A DNA stretch of 64,000 nt from Pseudoxanthomonas sp. z9 (GTDB taxonomy: Bacteria > Pseudomonadota > Gammaproteobacteria > Xanthomonadales > Xanthomonadaceae). The notes below the pieces were generated by a model that saw nothing but the letters and a program-made list of their open reading frames with translations, was not told the origin of the DNA and did not search any database. Numbering within the stretch: position 1 is the stretch's first letter; every line of letters starts with the position of its first letter. The translations under genes were made by a program, and so were the position numbers. Where the stretch lies: assembly GCF_006542425.1 (NCBI RefSeq), contig NZ_VFID01000004.1, forward strand, positions 62,001-126,000, given 5' to 3'. Below, one piece after another: positions 55,875 through 64,000 of the stretch.

Positions 55875-57211
55875 GTCAGTTCAGATACCGTCACGCGTTG
55901 TTTGCCGGTCGCGGTCAGCGGAATGTCGTCGGCGAAGCGGAAATCCAGCGCGACCTGCTGGCCGATCACCTTGCGCAGTTCCGCGCCCATCCGTTCGACC
56001 ACGGACGGATCGAAATCATGATCGCGCACCAGGGTGATCTCGAAGGCGTCCAGGCGCTTCTGCACCACCTGGTAGCGGCGGATGCCGGTGGCGCCCAGGA
56101 AAGCGTACACGATGAACTCGCCGGGAATGTAACGGCCGTCCGGCGTGCGCAGGGCGTCCAGCTTGCGGCCATCGACGCTGGCCAGCAACGGCAGCGCGCG
56201 CCCGCAGCTGCAACGCCCCTGCCCCGCCGTCGCCAGATCGCCGTTGACGTAGCGCAGCAGTGGCATGCCCAGGTTGTGCAGGTCGGTGACGATGATCTCG
56301 CGCGGGCCGGCCGCGTCGCCACCAACGCCCGCGCCCAGTTCCACGTGCAGGTGGTCGATATTGACGTGCAGGCCCTTGCGGTGTTCGCATTCGGCCGCGA
56401 TCAGCATGAACTCGCGGCAGCCGTAGGTGTTGTAGGCGGGACAGCCGAAAGCCTGCTCAATCAACGCGCGCTGGCTCTCGTGCAGCGTCTCGGCGGCGCC
56501 GAGGATGCGCTGGGGCCGGTGCACGCGACGGCCGTTGGCGATCAGCCATTCGGACATCTTCACGATCGGCGCGACATAGGAAACGATCGTCTCCGGGCGG
56601 AACCGGTCGATGGCGTCGGCATACTCGGCCATGCGCGCCTCGCTCATCTCGAAGGCGCTGAGCATGTAACGGTTGAAGGCGGCGTGATACAGGCGATCCT
56701 TGCGCTTCTGCGCGCCAACCGGCGTGCCCCACAGGTACAGCGTGCGCTGGCCCAGGCGCGCGCCGGCCCAGCCGTAGCCGCGCCACATGATCGCCATCCG
56801 GCGCTCGTAGCTCTCGTGGGTGTAGCCGAACTTCAGCGGCTCGCCAGTGGAGCCGCCGGTGGTCTTGTAGAGCAGGCCGGCACGCTGGTTGGTCGCGATC
56901 AGCGCCTCGAAGTTGGCGCGGATGGTCGGCTTGTCCAGCAACGGCAGGCGGGCGTAGTCGTCCAGCCCGTGGATGTCTTCGGGCGAGCGAATGCCCAGTT
57001 CGCCCCAGGTTCGCCGATAGAACGGCACCTGTTCCCAGCAGTGGCGCAGCAGGCGCTGCAGCTTCTGCCACTGCAGCGCGCGCAGCGCTTCCTCGTCCTG
57101 CGATTGGTTGCGTTCGTATTCGTCGAGGTAGCGCAAGGTCTTGCGTCCGCGCAGCCCGGATTCGTACAGCGGGAACAGCACCCGCCGGAACAGTGGCGCG
57201 TACAGGCTCAT
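55871..57211 (-). CDS. CapK/PaaK-like adenylate-forming enzyme
   Basis: A 446-residue member of the phenylacetate-CoA ligase-like CapK group often found in capsule and EPS clusters. Blocks: YRRTWGELGI and LPLLDKPTIRANF at the N terminus, the P-loop YKTTGGSTGEPLKFGY (near 128), YNTYGCREFMLIA (adenylate-binding) and RYVNGDLA. Its role in polysaccharide synthesis is unclear; acyl or aminoacyl activation for sugar decoration is a reasonable guess. ATGA overlaps link it to the genes on both sides. Confidence 0.88.
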   Translation of the reverse strand: MSLYAPLFRRVLFPLYESGLRGRKTLRYLDEYERNQSQDEEALRALQWQKLQRLLRHCWEQVPFYRRTWGELGIRSPEDIHGLDDYARLPLLDKPTIRANFEALIATNQRAGLLYKTTGGSTGEPLKFGYTHESYERRMAIMWRGYGWAGARLGQRTLYLWGTPVGAQKRKDRLYHAAFNRYMLSAFEMSEARMAEYADAIDRFRPETIVSYVAPIVKMSEWLIANGRRVHRPQRILGAAETLHESQRALIEQAFGCPAYNTYGCREFMLIAAECEHRKGLHVNIDHLHVELGAGVGGDAAGPREIIVTDLHNLGMPLLRYVNGDLATAGQGRCSCGRALPLLASVDGRKLDALRTPDGRYIPGEFIVYAFLGATGIRRYQVVQKRLDAFEITLVRDHDFDPSVVERMGAELRKVIGQQVALDFRFADDIPLTATGKQRVTVSELT

Positions 57212-58761
57212 GACGTGCCCTCCCCCGGCGCGCGCTGGTAGGCCCACGCCAGGAAACGCGCGCCCAGCCGCGGCCGGCCTGCGGCGAAGCGCTGGTGGAG
57301 ATGCTGAAGATGCTCGATGTCGCCCCGGCTCCAGCAACCGAGCAATAACGTCAACGGAATGTAGGCCAGCACCAGGACCGCGCCGCCGCTCAGCACCGAG
57401 GCGATCGGCAGCAGGCCGCGCAACGGCCAGGCCAGCAGGCCGGCCAGCGCGGCGGCAAGCAGGATGCGCGCCAGCCGTCCCCATTCCGGGTGCGCATGGC
57501 TGACCCGGGTGGCAAGGGTCATGTAGACCGCCGCGTTGATGGTGGCGACGGTGATGTAGGCCACCACCGCCCCCTTCAGCGCGAAATGCGCGATCAGCAC
57601 GGCATCCAGCAGCACCTTGAGCAGCGCGCAGATGATCACCAGCACCAGGATGCTGCGCTGGCGATCGGCGCTGACCAGCAGGCTGGAGCCGCCCTGGGTC
57701 ATCGCGGTCAGGCAGGCCGCCACCAGGCATACCGCGAATACCGGCCCGGCCGCGTAATACTCGCGGCCATACAGCAGGTGGATGACATCGTTGCAGAACA
57801 CCACGCCGAACGCCGCCAGCGGTGCGGCCAGCAGCACGAGATAGCCGGTGGTGGCGACGAAGCGCTGCGCGGCGATTTCGCGCCCTCGGCTCAATGCATT
57901 GGCCATCATCGGCAGCAGCAGCGCGCCGAACACGCCCGGCACCAGCATCGCCGCGCCGGTGGCCAGCTGGTAGGCGACCTTGAACTGGCCGGCGGCATGG
58001 CTGTCGGCGTACATGTTCAGGAACATCACTTCCACTTCGCTGGCGGCCATGAAGCCGACCGACACCGTCAGCGCGGTCCAGCCCATGTGCCGTCGTACCC
58101 GCGCCAGCAGCGGCGCCGGCAACTGCACCCCCGGCTTGCGCGCCGGCACCATCGGCGCGATCTGGCGGAACGAGATGCCGAAGAACACGAAACTGGAAAC
58201 GACGAACACCGCCAGCAGCCATTCCACCGGCGCATCCAGCCGCCAGGCCAGGACGACCAGCAGCAGGTTGATCGGGGTGGACACCAGCGCCACCGTCGCG
58301 GTCGCGCGGAAATTCTCGAAGCCCTTGGCCACGCCGATGTTGAACATGTAGGACGAGCGCAGCGCCACCGCCACCACCAGGAACCCCAGCAGCAACTTGT
58401 GGTTCATGCCCGGAGCGATGTGATCGCCGCCGAAGATGAACACCGCCGCGCCGGCCAGCAGCACCACCAGCAGGAAAATCCGCTGCGCGCGCCGCAGGTA
58501 GTCCAGCAGGTACGGCACCATCTCGATGCGCTCGGTGCCGCGCAGTTCGGCGACGAACTTGATCGCCGCGCTCGCGGTGCCCGAATTGGTGATCGCCACG
58601 CCCATCGCCACCAGCCAGATGACCAGGCTGTAGGTACCGAAACCGTCCGGCCCCAGGTGCCGGGCGATGATGATCGAGGTGAGCATGCCCAGCACGTACT
58701 CGGTGTACGTGCCCACCGAGGAGAACAGGGTGTTGCTGAGGGTGCGCGACCGACTGTTCAT
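57208..58761 (-). CDS. Wzx-type oligosaccharide flippase
   Basis: A 517-residue polytopic protein of the MATE/MOP flippase fold with about 14 hydrophobic segments. The N terminus (LSNTLFSSVGTYTEYVLGMLTSIIIARHLGPDGFGTYSLV) is characteristic of polysaccharide-biosynthesis Wzx proteins. It should move undecaprenyl-linked repeats to the periplasm for the polymerase encoded just upstream. Overlaps by four bases with both neighbours. Confidence 0.92.
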   Translation of the reverse strand: MNSRSRTLSNTLFSSVGTYTEYVLGMLTSIIIARHLGPDGFGTYSLVIWLVAMGVAITNSGTASAAIKFVAELRGTERIEMVPYLLDYLRRAQRIFLLVVLLAGAAVFIFGGDHIAPGMNHKLLLGFLVVAVALRSSYMFNIGVAKGFENFRATATVALVSTPINLLLVVLAWRLDAPVEWLLAVFVVSSFVFFGISFRQIAPMVPARKPGVQLPAPLLARVRRHMGWTALTVSVGFMAASEVEVMFLNMYADSHAAGQFKVAYQLATGAAMLVPGVFGALLLPMMANALSRGREIAAQRFVATTGYLVLLAAPLAAFGVVFCNDVIHLLYGREYYAAGPVFAVCLVAACLTAMTQGGSSLLVSADRQRSILVLVIICALLKVLLDAVLIAHFALKGAVVAYITVATINAAVYMTLATRVSHAHPEWGRLARILLAAALAGLLAWPLRGLLPIASVLSGGAVLVLAYIPLTLLLGCWSRGDIEHLQHLHQRFAAGRPRLGARFLAWAYQRAPGEGTS

Positions 58762-60053
58762 GCCATTGCCAGGAGGACCTTGACCATCACGTACAGCCCG
58801 ATAACGCCGATTACGGCGTAGATCGGCCAGCGCAGCAGGTCCTTGTCCAGACTGAAGGCAGGCAGGCTCGGGTAGACCTCGCGCAGGCGGGTGTAGTGGG
58901 CGACCACGATGGCGATCAGCAGGTACAGGATGATCACGTAGCTGCGGCTGAGGAAGAACGCGGCGGTGATGAACCCGCTCAGCGACATCAGCAGGGTCAG
59001 GGTCAGCGCGCGATCCTTGCGCCAGTCCGCCAGGGCCTGCTCGTCCGATACGTCCGGCGGCACGTCGTTGATGATGTCGTCGCCGCGCCGCAGCGGCGCC
59101 AGCATCATCCGGAAGCTGTAGCCGACGATGGCCAGCCACAGGGTGAAGCCGATGATGCCCATTTCGGCGAGCACCAGCACGAAGGAATTGTGCGCGGTCA
59201 GCTCATGAAGATCCGAATAGCCACCGGCGCCGATACCGAACACCGGGTTGCCGATGAACATCTGGATGCCTTCGTACCAGGAGTCCACCCGGCCCATCGC
59301 GGAGGCCTCGGAGACTTCCATTTCCTGCAGGCGCGACGGCAGCATCATCAGCCCGCCCAGCGCCCCGACCCCGAGCAGGCCGGCGGTGAAGATGCCGCGC
59401 TTGCGCCACACGTACACGCCCAGCAGCGCCACCAGCGCCAGCAGGGTGCCGCGCGAATTGGTCAGGTAGCAGCCATAGATCAGCAGGCCGGCCACCACCA
59501 GCCAGAACAGGCGGCGCAAGCCCATCAGGCCGCCCCGCGCGCTCAGGTAGAACGCCATCGGCAGGCACATCACGAACAGCAGGCCCAGGTCGTTGGGGTC
59601 ATTGAAGATGCCCACGTACTGGATGCGGGTGCCCTGGGACAGTTCCACACCGGTCCAGCCGATGCCGATGGTGGCCTGTTCCACGCCATGCAGCGCCAGC
59701 ACGCCCGCACAGATGGTCAATACCGCCATCACTGTCTCCAGCCGTTCGCGGGTGTGGGCCGCATTGGCCAGCAGCACGTAGGCCAGCAGCACCGGGGCGA
59801 AGATGAAGAACACGAACAGCGCGCCGCCCGGCCATCCGTTCACCACCTTGGACACCATGGCCACGAACAGGAAGCACGGTATCAGCAGGTACTGCGGCGC
59901 CGAGAACGACTTGCGCGCGGAGAACACCCACAGTCCGGCGGCCAGCAACAGCGCGATCGACTGCAGCGGCGGCCCCGGGTTCTCGGCAATGGCCGGATAG
60001 TCCTGGGGCCGGATGATCACCAGCGCCAGATACACCAACAAGAAAAAGAACAT
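58758..60053 (-). CDS. O-antigen ligase / Wzy-type polymerase
   Basis: A 431-residue protein with ten or more membrane segments and a large loop with TNSRGTLLAL and the Wzy_C/WaaL-type pattern GIQMFIGNPVFGIGAGGYSDLH...AHNSFVLVLAEMG. In a cluster with wzx, wza and wzz it most likely polymerises repeat units in the periplasm. ATG 60051-60053 is preceded by GGGG; a longer frame reaching 60296 overlaps the deacetylase gene and is not membrane-like. Confidence 0.92.
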   Translation of the reverse strand: MFFFLLVYLALVIIRPQDYPAIAENPGPPLQSIALLLAAGLWVFSARKSFSAPQYLLIPCFLFVAMVSKVVNGWPGGALFVFFIFAPVLLAYVLLANAAHTRERLETVMAVLTICAGVLALHGVEQATIGIGWTGVELSQGTRIQYVGIFNDPNDLGLLFVMCLPMAFYLSARGGLMGLRRLFWLVVAGLLIYGCYLTNSRGTLLALVALLGVYVWRKRGIFTAGLLGVGALGGLMMLPSRLQEMEVSEASAMGRVDSWYEGIQMFIGNPVFGIGAGGYSDLHELTAHNSFVLVLAEMGIIGFTLWLAIVGYSFRMMLAPLRRGDDIINDVPPDVSDEQALADWRKDRALTLTLLMSLSGFITAAFFLSRSYVIILYLLIAIVVAHYTRLREVYPSLPAFSLDKDLLRWPIYAVIGVIGLYVMVKVLLAMA

Positions 60054-60075
60054 CAGCCCCTGTCGCTCCGCTCGT

Positions 60076-61182
60076 TCAACCTGTGCGCAACCTTGATGTG
60101 TAGCTGAACACCTCCGGCACCGCCACCATCGCCTCGAACCATTCCCGATCCATCTGCCGCTCCACCGGCAACCGCGGCACCGAGTACAGCGTGGTCGCCT
60201 CGATCGCGCGAGTTCCGGCCACGTAGCTGCAGGCCATCCGGAACCCGGCCGCCCGTACCGCCTCGACCGTGTCGCCGTCGAACGCGTCCGGTCCACCGAC
60301 CGGGTAGGACAGCACCGCGACCGGACCGCCCAGTTCGCGCTCCAGCGCCTGCTTGGATCCCTGCACCTCGGCGATCATCCGATCCCGCGGCAACTTGGCC
60401 AGCATCCGGTGGTCCACCCCGTGCGAACCGATTTCCATGCCCGCCGCGCGCATTTCGCGCAGTTGGTCCCAGGTCATCGGCCGGCAATGCGGATGTCCCT
60501 CCGAGCGTGGCAGGTTCCACTCGCGCTCCAGTCGCGCGATCAGCGCGCCCTGGCCCTCGTCATCCAGCGACTTGAGCCGATCCAGCAACTCCGAGGCCTG
60601 CGCGCGGCGCTCGCCCAGGTCCGGGCCCAGCGCCCAGTCCACGCCCAGTTCCGGCGCCCGCAGGCGCGCGGCCGTGGTCGAGCACACCATGTGCACCAGC
60701 CAGTCGTAGGCATAGGGACGGCCGGAATCGATGTGGCCGGTGGACACGAAGAACATCGCCGACATCCCCAGTTCGCGCAGGATCGGGAAGGCGATCCGGT
60801 AGTTGTCGTCGTAGCCGTCGTCGAAGGTCACCAGCACCGCGCCGCGGGGAAGCCGCCGGCCCTGGTCCAGGTGATCCAGCACCTGTGCGAACGTCATCGG
60901 CACGAAGTGGCGCTTCAGATAGGCCATCTGCTGGCGGAACGCGTCCGCGGAGGCGCTGATGAGGTCGGTGTCGAAACTGAAGTCGTCCGGTTCGGCCGAT
61001 TCCAGTACCCGGTGATAGGCCAGCACGCGCACTGCGTCGCCCGAGCCAAGCCGCATCCTGCCGAGCAGCGGCAGCACACCGGCACGGTGGCACCAGCGCG
61101 CCAGCAGTTGCCTGCGGCCCGCGCGTTCCCTTGCCTGTTTCGATGCTCCCCTGGCCATCATCCATCCGCATCCGGCAACCAT
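60076..61182 (-). CDS. Polysaccharide deacetylase family protein (NodB)
   Basis: A 368-residue CE4 protein. Motifs: VRVLAYHRVL, VLVTFDDGYDDNY (motif 1, about residue 118), EIGSHGVDHRMLAKL (motif 2) and LSYPVGGPDAFD (motif 3). It belongs to the larger EPS-associated deacetylases with an N-terminal extension; no clear signal peptide is seen. ATG 61182 or the tandem ATGs at about 61161 may be the start. It is first in the leftward nine-gene block, 22 bases before wzy. Confidence 0.88.
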   Translation of the reverse strand: MVAGCGWMMARGASKQARERAGRRQLLARWCHRAGVLPLLGRMRLGSGDAVRVLAYHRVLESAEPDDFSFDTDLISASADAFRQQMAYLKRHFVPMTFAQVLDHLDQGRRLPRGAVLVTFDDGYDDNYRIAFPILRELGMSAMFFVSTGHIDSGRPYAYDWLVHMVCSTTAARLRAPELGVDWALGPDLGERRAQASELLDRLKSLDDEGQGALIARLEREWNLPRSEGHPHCRPMTWDQLREMRAAGMEIGSHGVDHRMLAKLPRDRMIAEVQGSKQALERELGGPVAVLSYPVGGPDAFDGDTVEAVRAAGFRMACSYVAGTRAIEATTLYSVPRLPVERQMDREWFEAMVAVPEVFSYTSRLRTG

Positions 61183-61326
61183 GCCTGATGCCCTGAATAC
61201 GAGGATTGCCGCCGGATCCGGCCACGCCGGCGCCGGTTGGCCGCATTCGCGCCGGTTTGTCGTCTGGCAGGCGAACGCAAGCGCGCTGCGCTAACGTAAA
61301 CAGGGATTATCAGGGGCGTGTCCTGC

Positions 61327-62088
61327 ATGTCGGACGATACCGACTTCGTCGCGTTGTACAACGAACTGGGGCTGGACGCGGAATGCAGCATGCTGCATTT
61401 CAAGCATGCCTACCGGCGCCGGGTGATGCAGTTGCATCCGGATCACCAGCGCCATCCCGCCGATGTCGCGCGGCTGCAGCGGCTGAACCGCATGTACGCG
61501 GCGGCGCTGGAATTCCACCGCGCCCACGGCCGCCTGCCCGGCGCGTCGCGGCCGACACCGGTGTCGGCGAAAGACGGCGGCGGTACTCCCGTGCTGGTGG
61601 ATGACTTCCCGCCAGCACCGGCGCCGGGTCCCGCGCTCGCGTTCGCCGCCGAGCAGGCGCGCTGGACCCGCGAGTCCGAACCGGCCAACGATGCCGACGA
61701 GGAACCCGTGCCCGAGCCGGTGACCGGATTTCCGCGTCGTCGCCGTTACTTGCTGATATTGGCGCTGCTTGCGCTCGTGCTGTACTGGTGGGGCGCTCAG
61801 AAGAACGCCACGCCCTCGCTGGATCCCGCGGGTCCCGGTGACGCGGTTTCACCGGGACTGGGCACGCCGGAGATCACCAGCCGGCTTGCCGTTGGCATGG
61901 ACGCCCGGCAGGCCCGGCGCATCCTCGGTGAGCCCGATGGCGAGCACGCGGCCCGCTGGGACTATGGCCCCTCGTGGGTCGAGTTCCGCTGCGGCAGGGT
62001 GGCTGGCTGGTACAGCTCGCCGCTGCGGCCGCTGCGGGTGGACGAGGCAAGCGCGCATGCGGCGACCGAGGAGGTGCCGCACTGCTGA
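61327..62088 (+). CDS. J-domain / transmembrane / BamE-like fusion protein
   Basis: A 253-residue protein of unusual layout. Residues about 5-65 resemble a DnaJ J-domain with HPD at 37-39 (QLHPDHQRHP); then a Pro/Ala-rich linker; RRRR and a membrane helix at about 141-155 (YLLILALLALVLYWW), basic side towards the cytoplasm; then a C-terminal domain with GMDARQARRILGEPDGEHAARWDYGPS and VAGWYSSPLRPLRV, resembling SmpA/OmlA (BamE) domains. It may couple Hsp70 action inside with a periplasmic binding module. AGGGG lies ten bases before ATG 61327. Confidence 0.75.
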   Translation: MSDDTDFVALYNELGLDAECSMLHFKHAYRRRVMQLHPDHQRHPADVARLQRLNRMYAAALEFHRAHGRLPGASRPTPVSAKDGGGTPVLVDDFPPAPAPGPALAFAAEQARWTRESEPANDADEEPVPEPVTGFPRRRRYLLILALLALVLYWWGAQKNATPSLDPAGPGDAVSPGLGTPEITSRLAVGMDARQARRILGEPDGEHAARWDYGPSWVEFRCGRVAGWYSSPLRPLRVDEASAHAATEEVPHC

Positions 62089-62113
62089 AGGACGAAGGTT
62101 CAGGGGGATTCGA

Positions 62114-62725
62114 ATGTTTGCTGGCACCGCCGGACTGCTGAAGAAGGCGCAGCGACGCCTGTGGATGAAGTACGCGCTGCGCGGCGTCGGCGGCAGCGAC
62201 AACCATGCGCGGCTGGACATGGCCTATCGCATGGAGGATCCCTGGAACATGGATTCGGCGATGGAGCGGACCCGCTTCGAGGCCACCAACCGGGTGATCG
62301 AACAGGCCTTCGGCCGGGTCGGCAGCGTGCTCGAGATCGGTTGCGGCGAAGGCCACCAGACCGAATACCTGGCCCGCCTGAGCGATGAGCAGTACGGCCT
62401 GGACGTCAGCGCGCACGCGGTGGCGCGCGCGCAGGCGCGGCTGCCACGCGCGCATTTCGCCGCCGCCGACCTGTTCCACCAGCCCTGGGGCGAACAGCGC
62501 CACCGTTTCGATCTGGTCACCGCCTGCGAAGTGCTCTACTACCTGAGCGATCCCGCCGCCACGGTCGCGCGCATGCGCCACCTCGGCCGCAACGGGCTGG
62601 TGACATTCTTCGCGCCGGCCTGTGGACGGATCGGCCCGCACGTGGAAGACATCCCGGGCGTGCGCAAGGACTGGATCCACCACGGCGCCACCGCCTGGCT
62701 GATCGCATGGTGGCGCGATGACTGA
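62114..62725 (+). CDS. SAM-dependent methyltransferase (NodS/class I type)
   Basis: A 203-residue Rossmann methyltransferase. SAM-binding motif I is VLEIGCGEGHQTEYLA, with YGLDVSAHAVARAQARL as motif II and FDLVTACEVLYYL as motif IV. The protein stops soon after HHGATAWLIAWWRDD, shorter than many class I enzymes but like NodS-type N-methyltransferases. AGGGGG precedes ATG 62114. It overlaps the next glycosyltransferase by eight bases, so methylation of the glycan or its precursor is likely. Confidence 0.85.
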   Translation: MFAGTAGLLKKAQRRLWMKYALRGVGGSDNHARLDMAYRMEDPWNMDSAMERTRFEATNRVIEQAFGRVGSVLEIGCGEGHQTEYLARLSDEQYGLDVSAHAVARAQARLPRAHFAAADLFHQPWGEQRHRFDLVTACEVLYYLSDPAATVARMRHLGRNGLVTFFAPACGRIGPHVEDIPGVRKDWIHHGATAWLIAWWRDD

Positions 62726-63905
62726 CGCCGACGCGACCCTGCAGGGGCTGGGCGTGGTCTATTTCGGCAACGACTGGAACGCGGAGAACCGCACCAGCAG
62801 CCACCACATCGCCACCCGCCTGGCCGGCCACATGCCGGTGCTGTATGTGGATTCCCCCGGCATGCGCGCGCCCAACGCGTCCGGACGGGATCTGAAGAAG
62901 GCATGGCGCAAACTGAGCGCGGCGCTGCGCCGCCCCGAACGCATCCGCGAGGGATTCTGGCGCTGTACCGTGCCGCAGTTGCCGTTCCGGCGCATCCCCG
63001 GCGTGGACGCGTTCAACCGCCTGTTCGGGCGCTGGGCGGTACGCCGCGCGCTGCGCGCGGTCGGCATCCAGCGACGCATCTCCTGGTTCGCCGTCCCGCA
63101 TCCGGGCTTCCTGGCCGGGCGCCTGGGCGAGGAATTCTGCGTGTATTACTGCATCGACGACTATGCCGCGCATCCGGGCGTGGATCCGGAACTGATCGGG
63201 CAGCGCGATGAAGCGCTCAGCCGCGCGGCCGACCTCCAGTTCGTCGCCCCGCCGGCGCTGCTGGCGCGCAAACAAGAACTGAACCCGCACACGGTCTACT
63301 CCCCGCACGGGGTCGACGTGGATCTGTTCCGCCGTGCCAGCGAGGCCGGCACCGAACTGCCCGCCGCCGCGCGCGACCTGCCCGGGCCGGTGATTGGCTA
63401 CATCGGCTCGCTGCACGAATGGATCGACCTGGACCTGATCGCATGGCTGGCGCGACAGCGCCCGCAGTGGACCTTCCTGCTGGTCGGCCATGCCGCCGCC
63501 GACGTGAGCGAACTGCGCGCGCTGCCCAACGTGCGCCTGGCCGGAGCGCAGCCCTACGCCACCCTGCCGCAGTGGGCTAAGGCGTTCGACGCGGCGATCA
63601 TCCCGTACCGGATGAATCGTCAGGTGGCCAACTCCAATCCGCTCAAGCTGCGCGAATACCTGGCCACCGGCAAGCCGGTGGTGAGCGTGCACAACCCCGA
63701 AATCGAGAAGTTCTCGCGCTGGGTGCGCATCGCCCGCGATCGCGAGGAGTACCTGCGCGCGCTGGAAAGCGCGCTGGCCGAAGACACGCCTCAAGCCGCC
63801 GCCGAACGCATCGCCGCGGTGGCCGACCAGACCTGGGATCGCCGCGTCGACACGGTGCTGGAGACCGTCGCGCAGGCCCTGCAACGCCAACGCCCCCTTT
63901 CCTGA
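62718..63905 (+). CDS. Glycosyltransferase, GT-B fold (GT1/GT4-like)
   Basis: A 395-residue protein with two Rossmann halves. N-terminal VYFGNDWNAENRTSSHHIATRLA and YYCIDDYAAHPGV; C-terminal VIGYIGSLHEWIDLDLIAWLA, NVRLAGAQPYATLPQWAKAFDAAIIPYRMN and NPLKLREYLATGKPVVS, matching EPS-cluster transferases annotated as GT1/GT4. ATG 62718 lies inside the end of the methyltransferase gene. Donor unknown; probably acts late in repeat-unit assembly. Confidence 0.87.
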   Translation: MTDADATLQGLGVVYFGNDWNAENRTSSHHIATRLAGHMPVLYVDSPGMRAPNASGRDLKKAWRKLSAALRRPERIREGFWRCTVPQLPFRRIPGVDAFNRLFGRWAVRRALRAVGIQRRISWFAVPHPGFLAGRLGEEFCVYYCIDDYAAHPGVDPELIGQRDEALSRAADLQFVAPPALLARKQELNPHTVYSPHGVDVDLFRRASEAGTELPAAARDLPGPVIGYIGSLHEWIDLDLIAWLARQRPQWTFLLVGHAAADVSELRALPNVRLAGAQPYATLPQWAKAFDAAIIPYRMNRQVANSNPLKLREYLATGKPVVSVHNPEIEKFSRWVRIARDREEYLRALESALAEDTPQAAAERIAAVADQTWDRRVDTVLETVAQALQRQRPLS

Positions 63906-63907
63906 TC

Positions 63908-64000
63908 ATGCTCAATACCCCCATGCCCGCTTCCGCTTCCACCCGGCTGCGCGTCGCCATCGTCGGCGCCGGCTATGTCGCCACCCACCACCTGGCCGCG
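63908..64000 (+). CDS. Gfo/Idh/MocA-type oxidoreductase, N-terminal fragment (runs off window)
   Basis: Only 31 codons are visible. After a short variable start (ATG 63908 or 63923) the sequence TRLRVAIVGAGYVATHHLA is an NAD(P)-binding Rossmann strand-loop with GAGYVA, as in sugar-oxidoreductases of EPS and glycoconjugate clusters. It begins three bases after the glycosyltransferase stop and continues the rightward EPS run. Confidence 0.7.
   Translation, partial: MLNTPMPASASTRLRVAIVGAGYVATHHLAA

Noticed and set aside
1-64000. CRISPR arrays, insertion sequences, prophage genes, rRNA
   Set aside because: No repeat-spacer pattern, transposase, integrase, phage structural gene or rRNA segment was seen in the window.

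Overview
The window is a GC-rich (roughly two-thirds G+C), densely coded chromosomal segment of a gammaproteobacterium of the Xanthomonadales, most likely Lysobacteraceae/Xanthomonadaceae (Lysobacter, Luteimonas or Pseudoxanthomonas-like). This rests on the large TonB-dependent receptors, the stand-alone soluble RnfB next to metG, the short BamC-like lipoprotein next to dapA, and several E. coli-like gene orders (queG/nnr-tsaE-ami-mutL; pcnB-folK-panB-panC-panD; bamC-dapA/gcvR-bcp). Species and genus cannot be fixed from sequence reading alone. No insertion sequence, prophage, CRISPR array or rRNA was seen.

Layout. 1-8.1 kb: three consecutive TonB-dependent receptors (the first cut by the window edge), each followed by its own hairpin terminator. 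8.3-11.4 kb: a small secreted DUF2147 protein, metG and rnfB. 11.4-20 kb: leftward TraB/GumN-like, DUF1684 lipoprotein, mutL, amiC, tsaE and nnr genes, with queG diverging from nnr. A perfect inverted repeat separates queG from pgi. 20-25.6 kb: leftward pantothenate/folate/RNA group (pgi, panD, panC, panB, folK, pcnB); pcnB appears to use an ATT start. 25.7-30.6 kb: tRNA-Glu(CUC), an M3 oligopeptidase, a PLP cysteine-synthase-like enzyme, pirin and ferredoxin fdxA. 30.7-38.8 kb: bamC-dapA diverging from gcvR-rraB-bcp, then phoH, a DUF1275 membrane protein, thiD, an alpha/beta hydrolase and a MASE2-GGDEF diguanylate cyclase.

38.9 kb to the right edge: a large exopolysaccharide locus. It starts with sugar-nucleotide enzymes (galE, a UDP-HexNAc dehydrogenase, a UDP-uronate 4-epimerase). 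Next come an export module (Wza-type lipoprotein, Wzz/EpsF-type co-polymerase, a tyrosine-kinase-like protein lacking the Walker A lysine, an outer-membrane barrel) and two tandem heparinase II/III-fold proteins. A leftward nine-gene block, largely coupled by ATGA/GTGA overlaps, encodes a NodB deacetylase, Wzy, Wzx, a CapK-like adenylate-forming enzyme, a GT4, a second NodB protein, a membrane-anchored protein of unknown function and two GT2 enzymes. At the right edge are a J-domain/TM/BamE-like fusion, a methyltransferase, a glycosyltransferase and the start of a Gfo/Idh/MocA-type oxidoreductase.

Together these genes predict a Wzx/Wzy-dependent acidic (uronate-containing), probably deacetylated exopolysaccharide with its own lyase-like trimming enzymes and possible c-di-GMP control. 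The points most worth a second look are the EPS locus with its unusual parts, the ATT start of pcnB, a symmetric divergent promoter at queG/nnr that would make both mRNAs leaderless, and a low-GC rraB-like gene inserted between gcvR and bcp.
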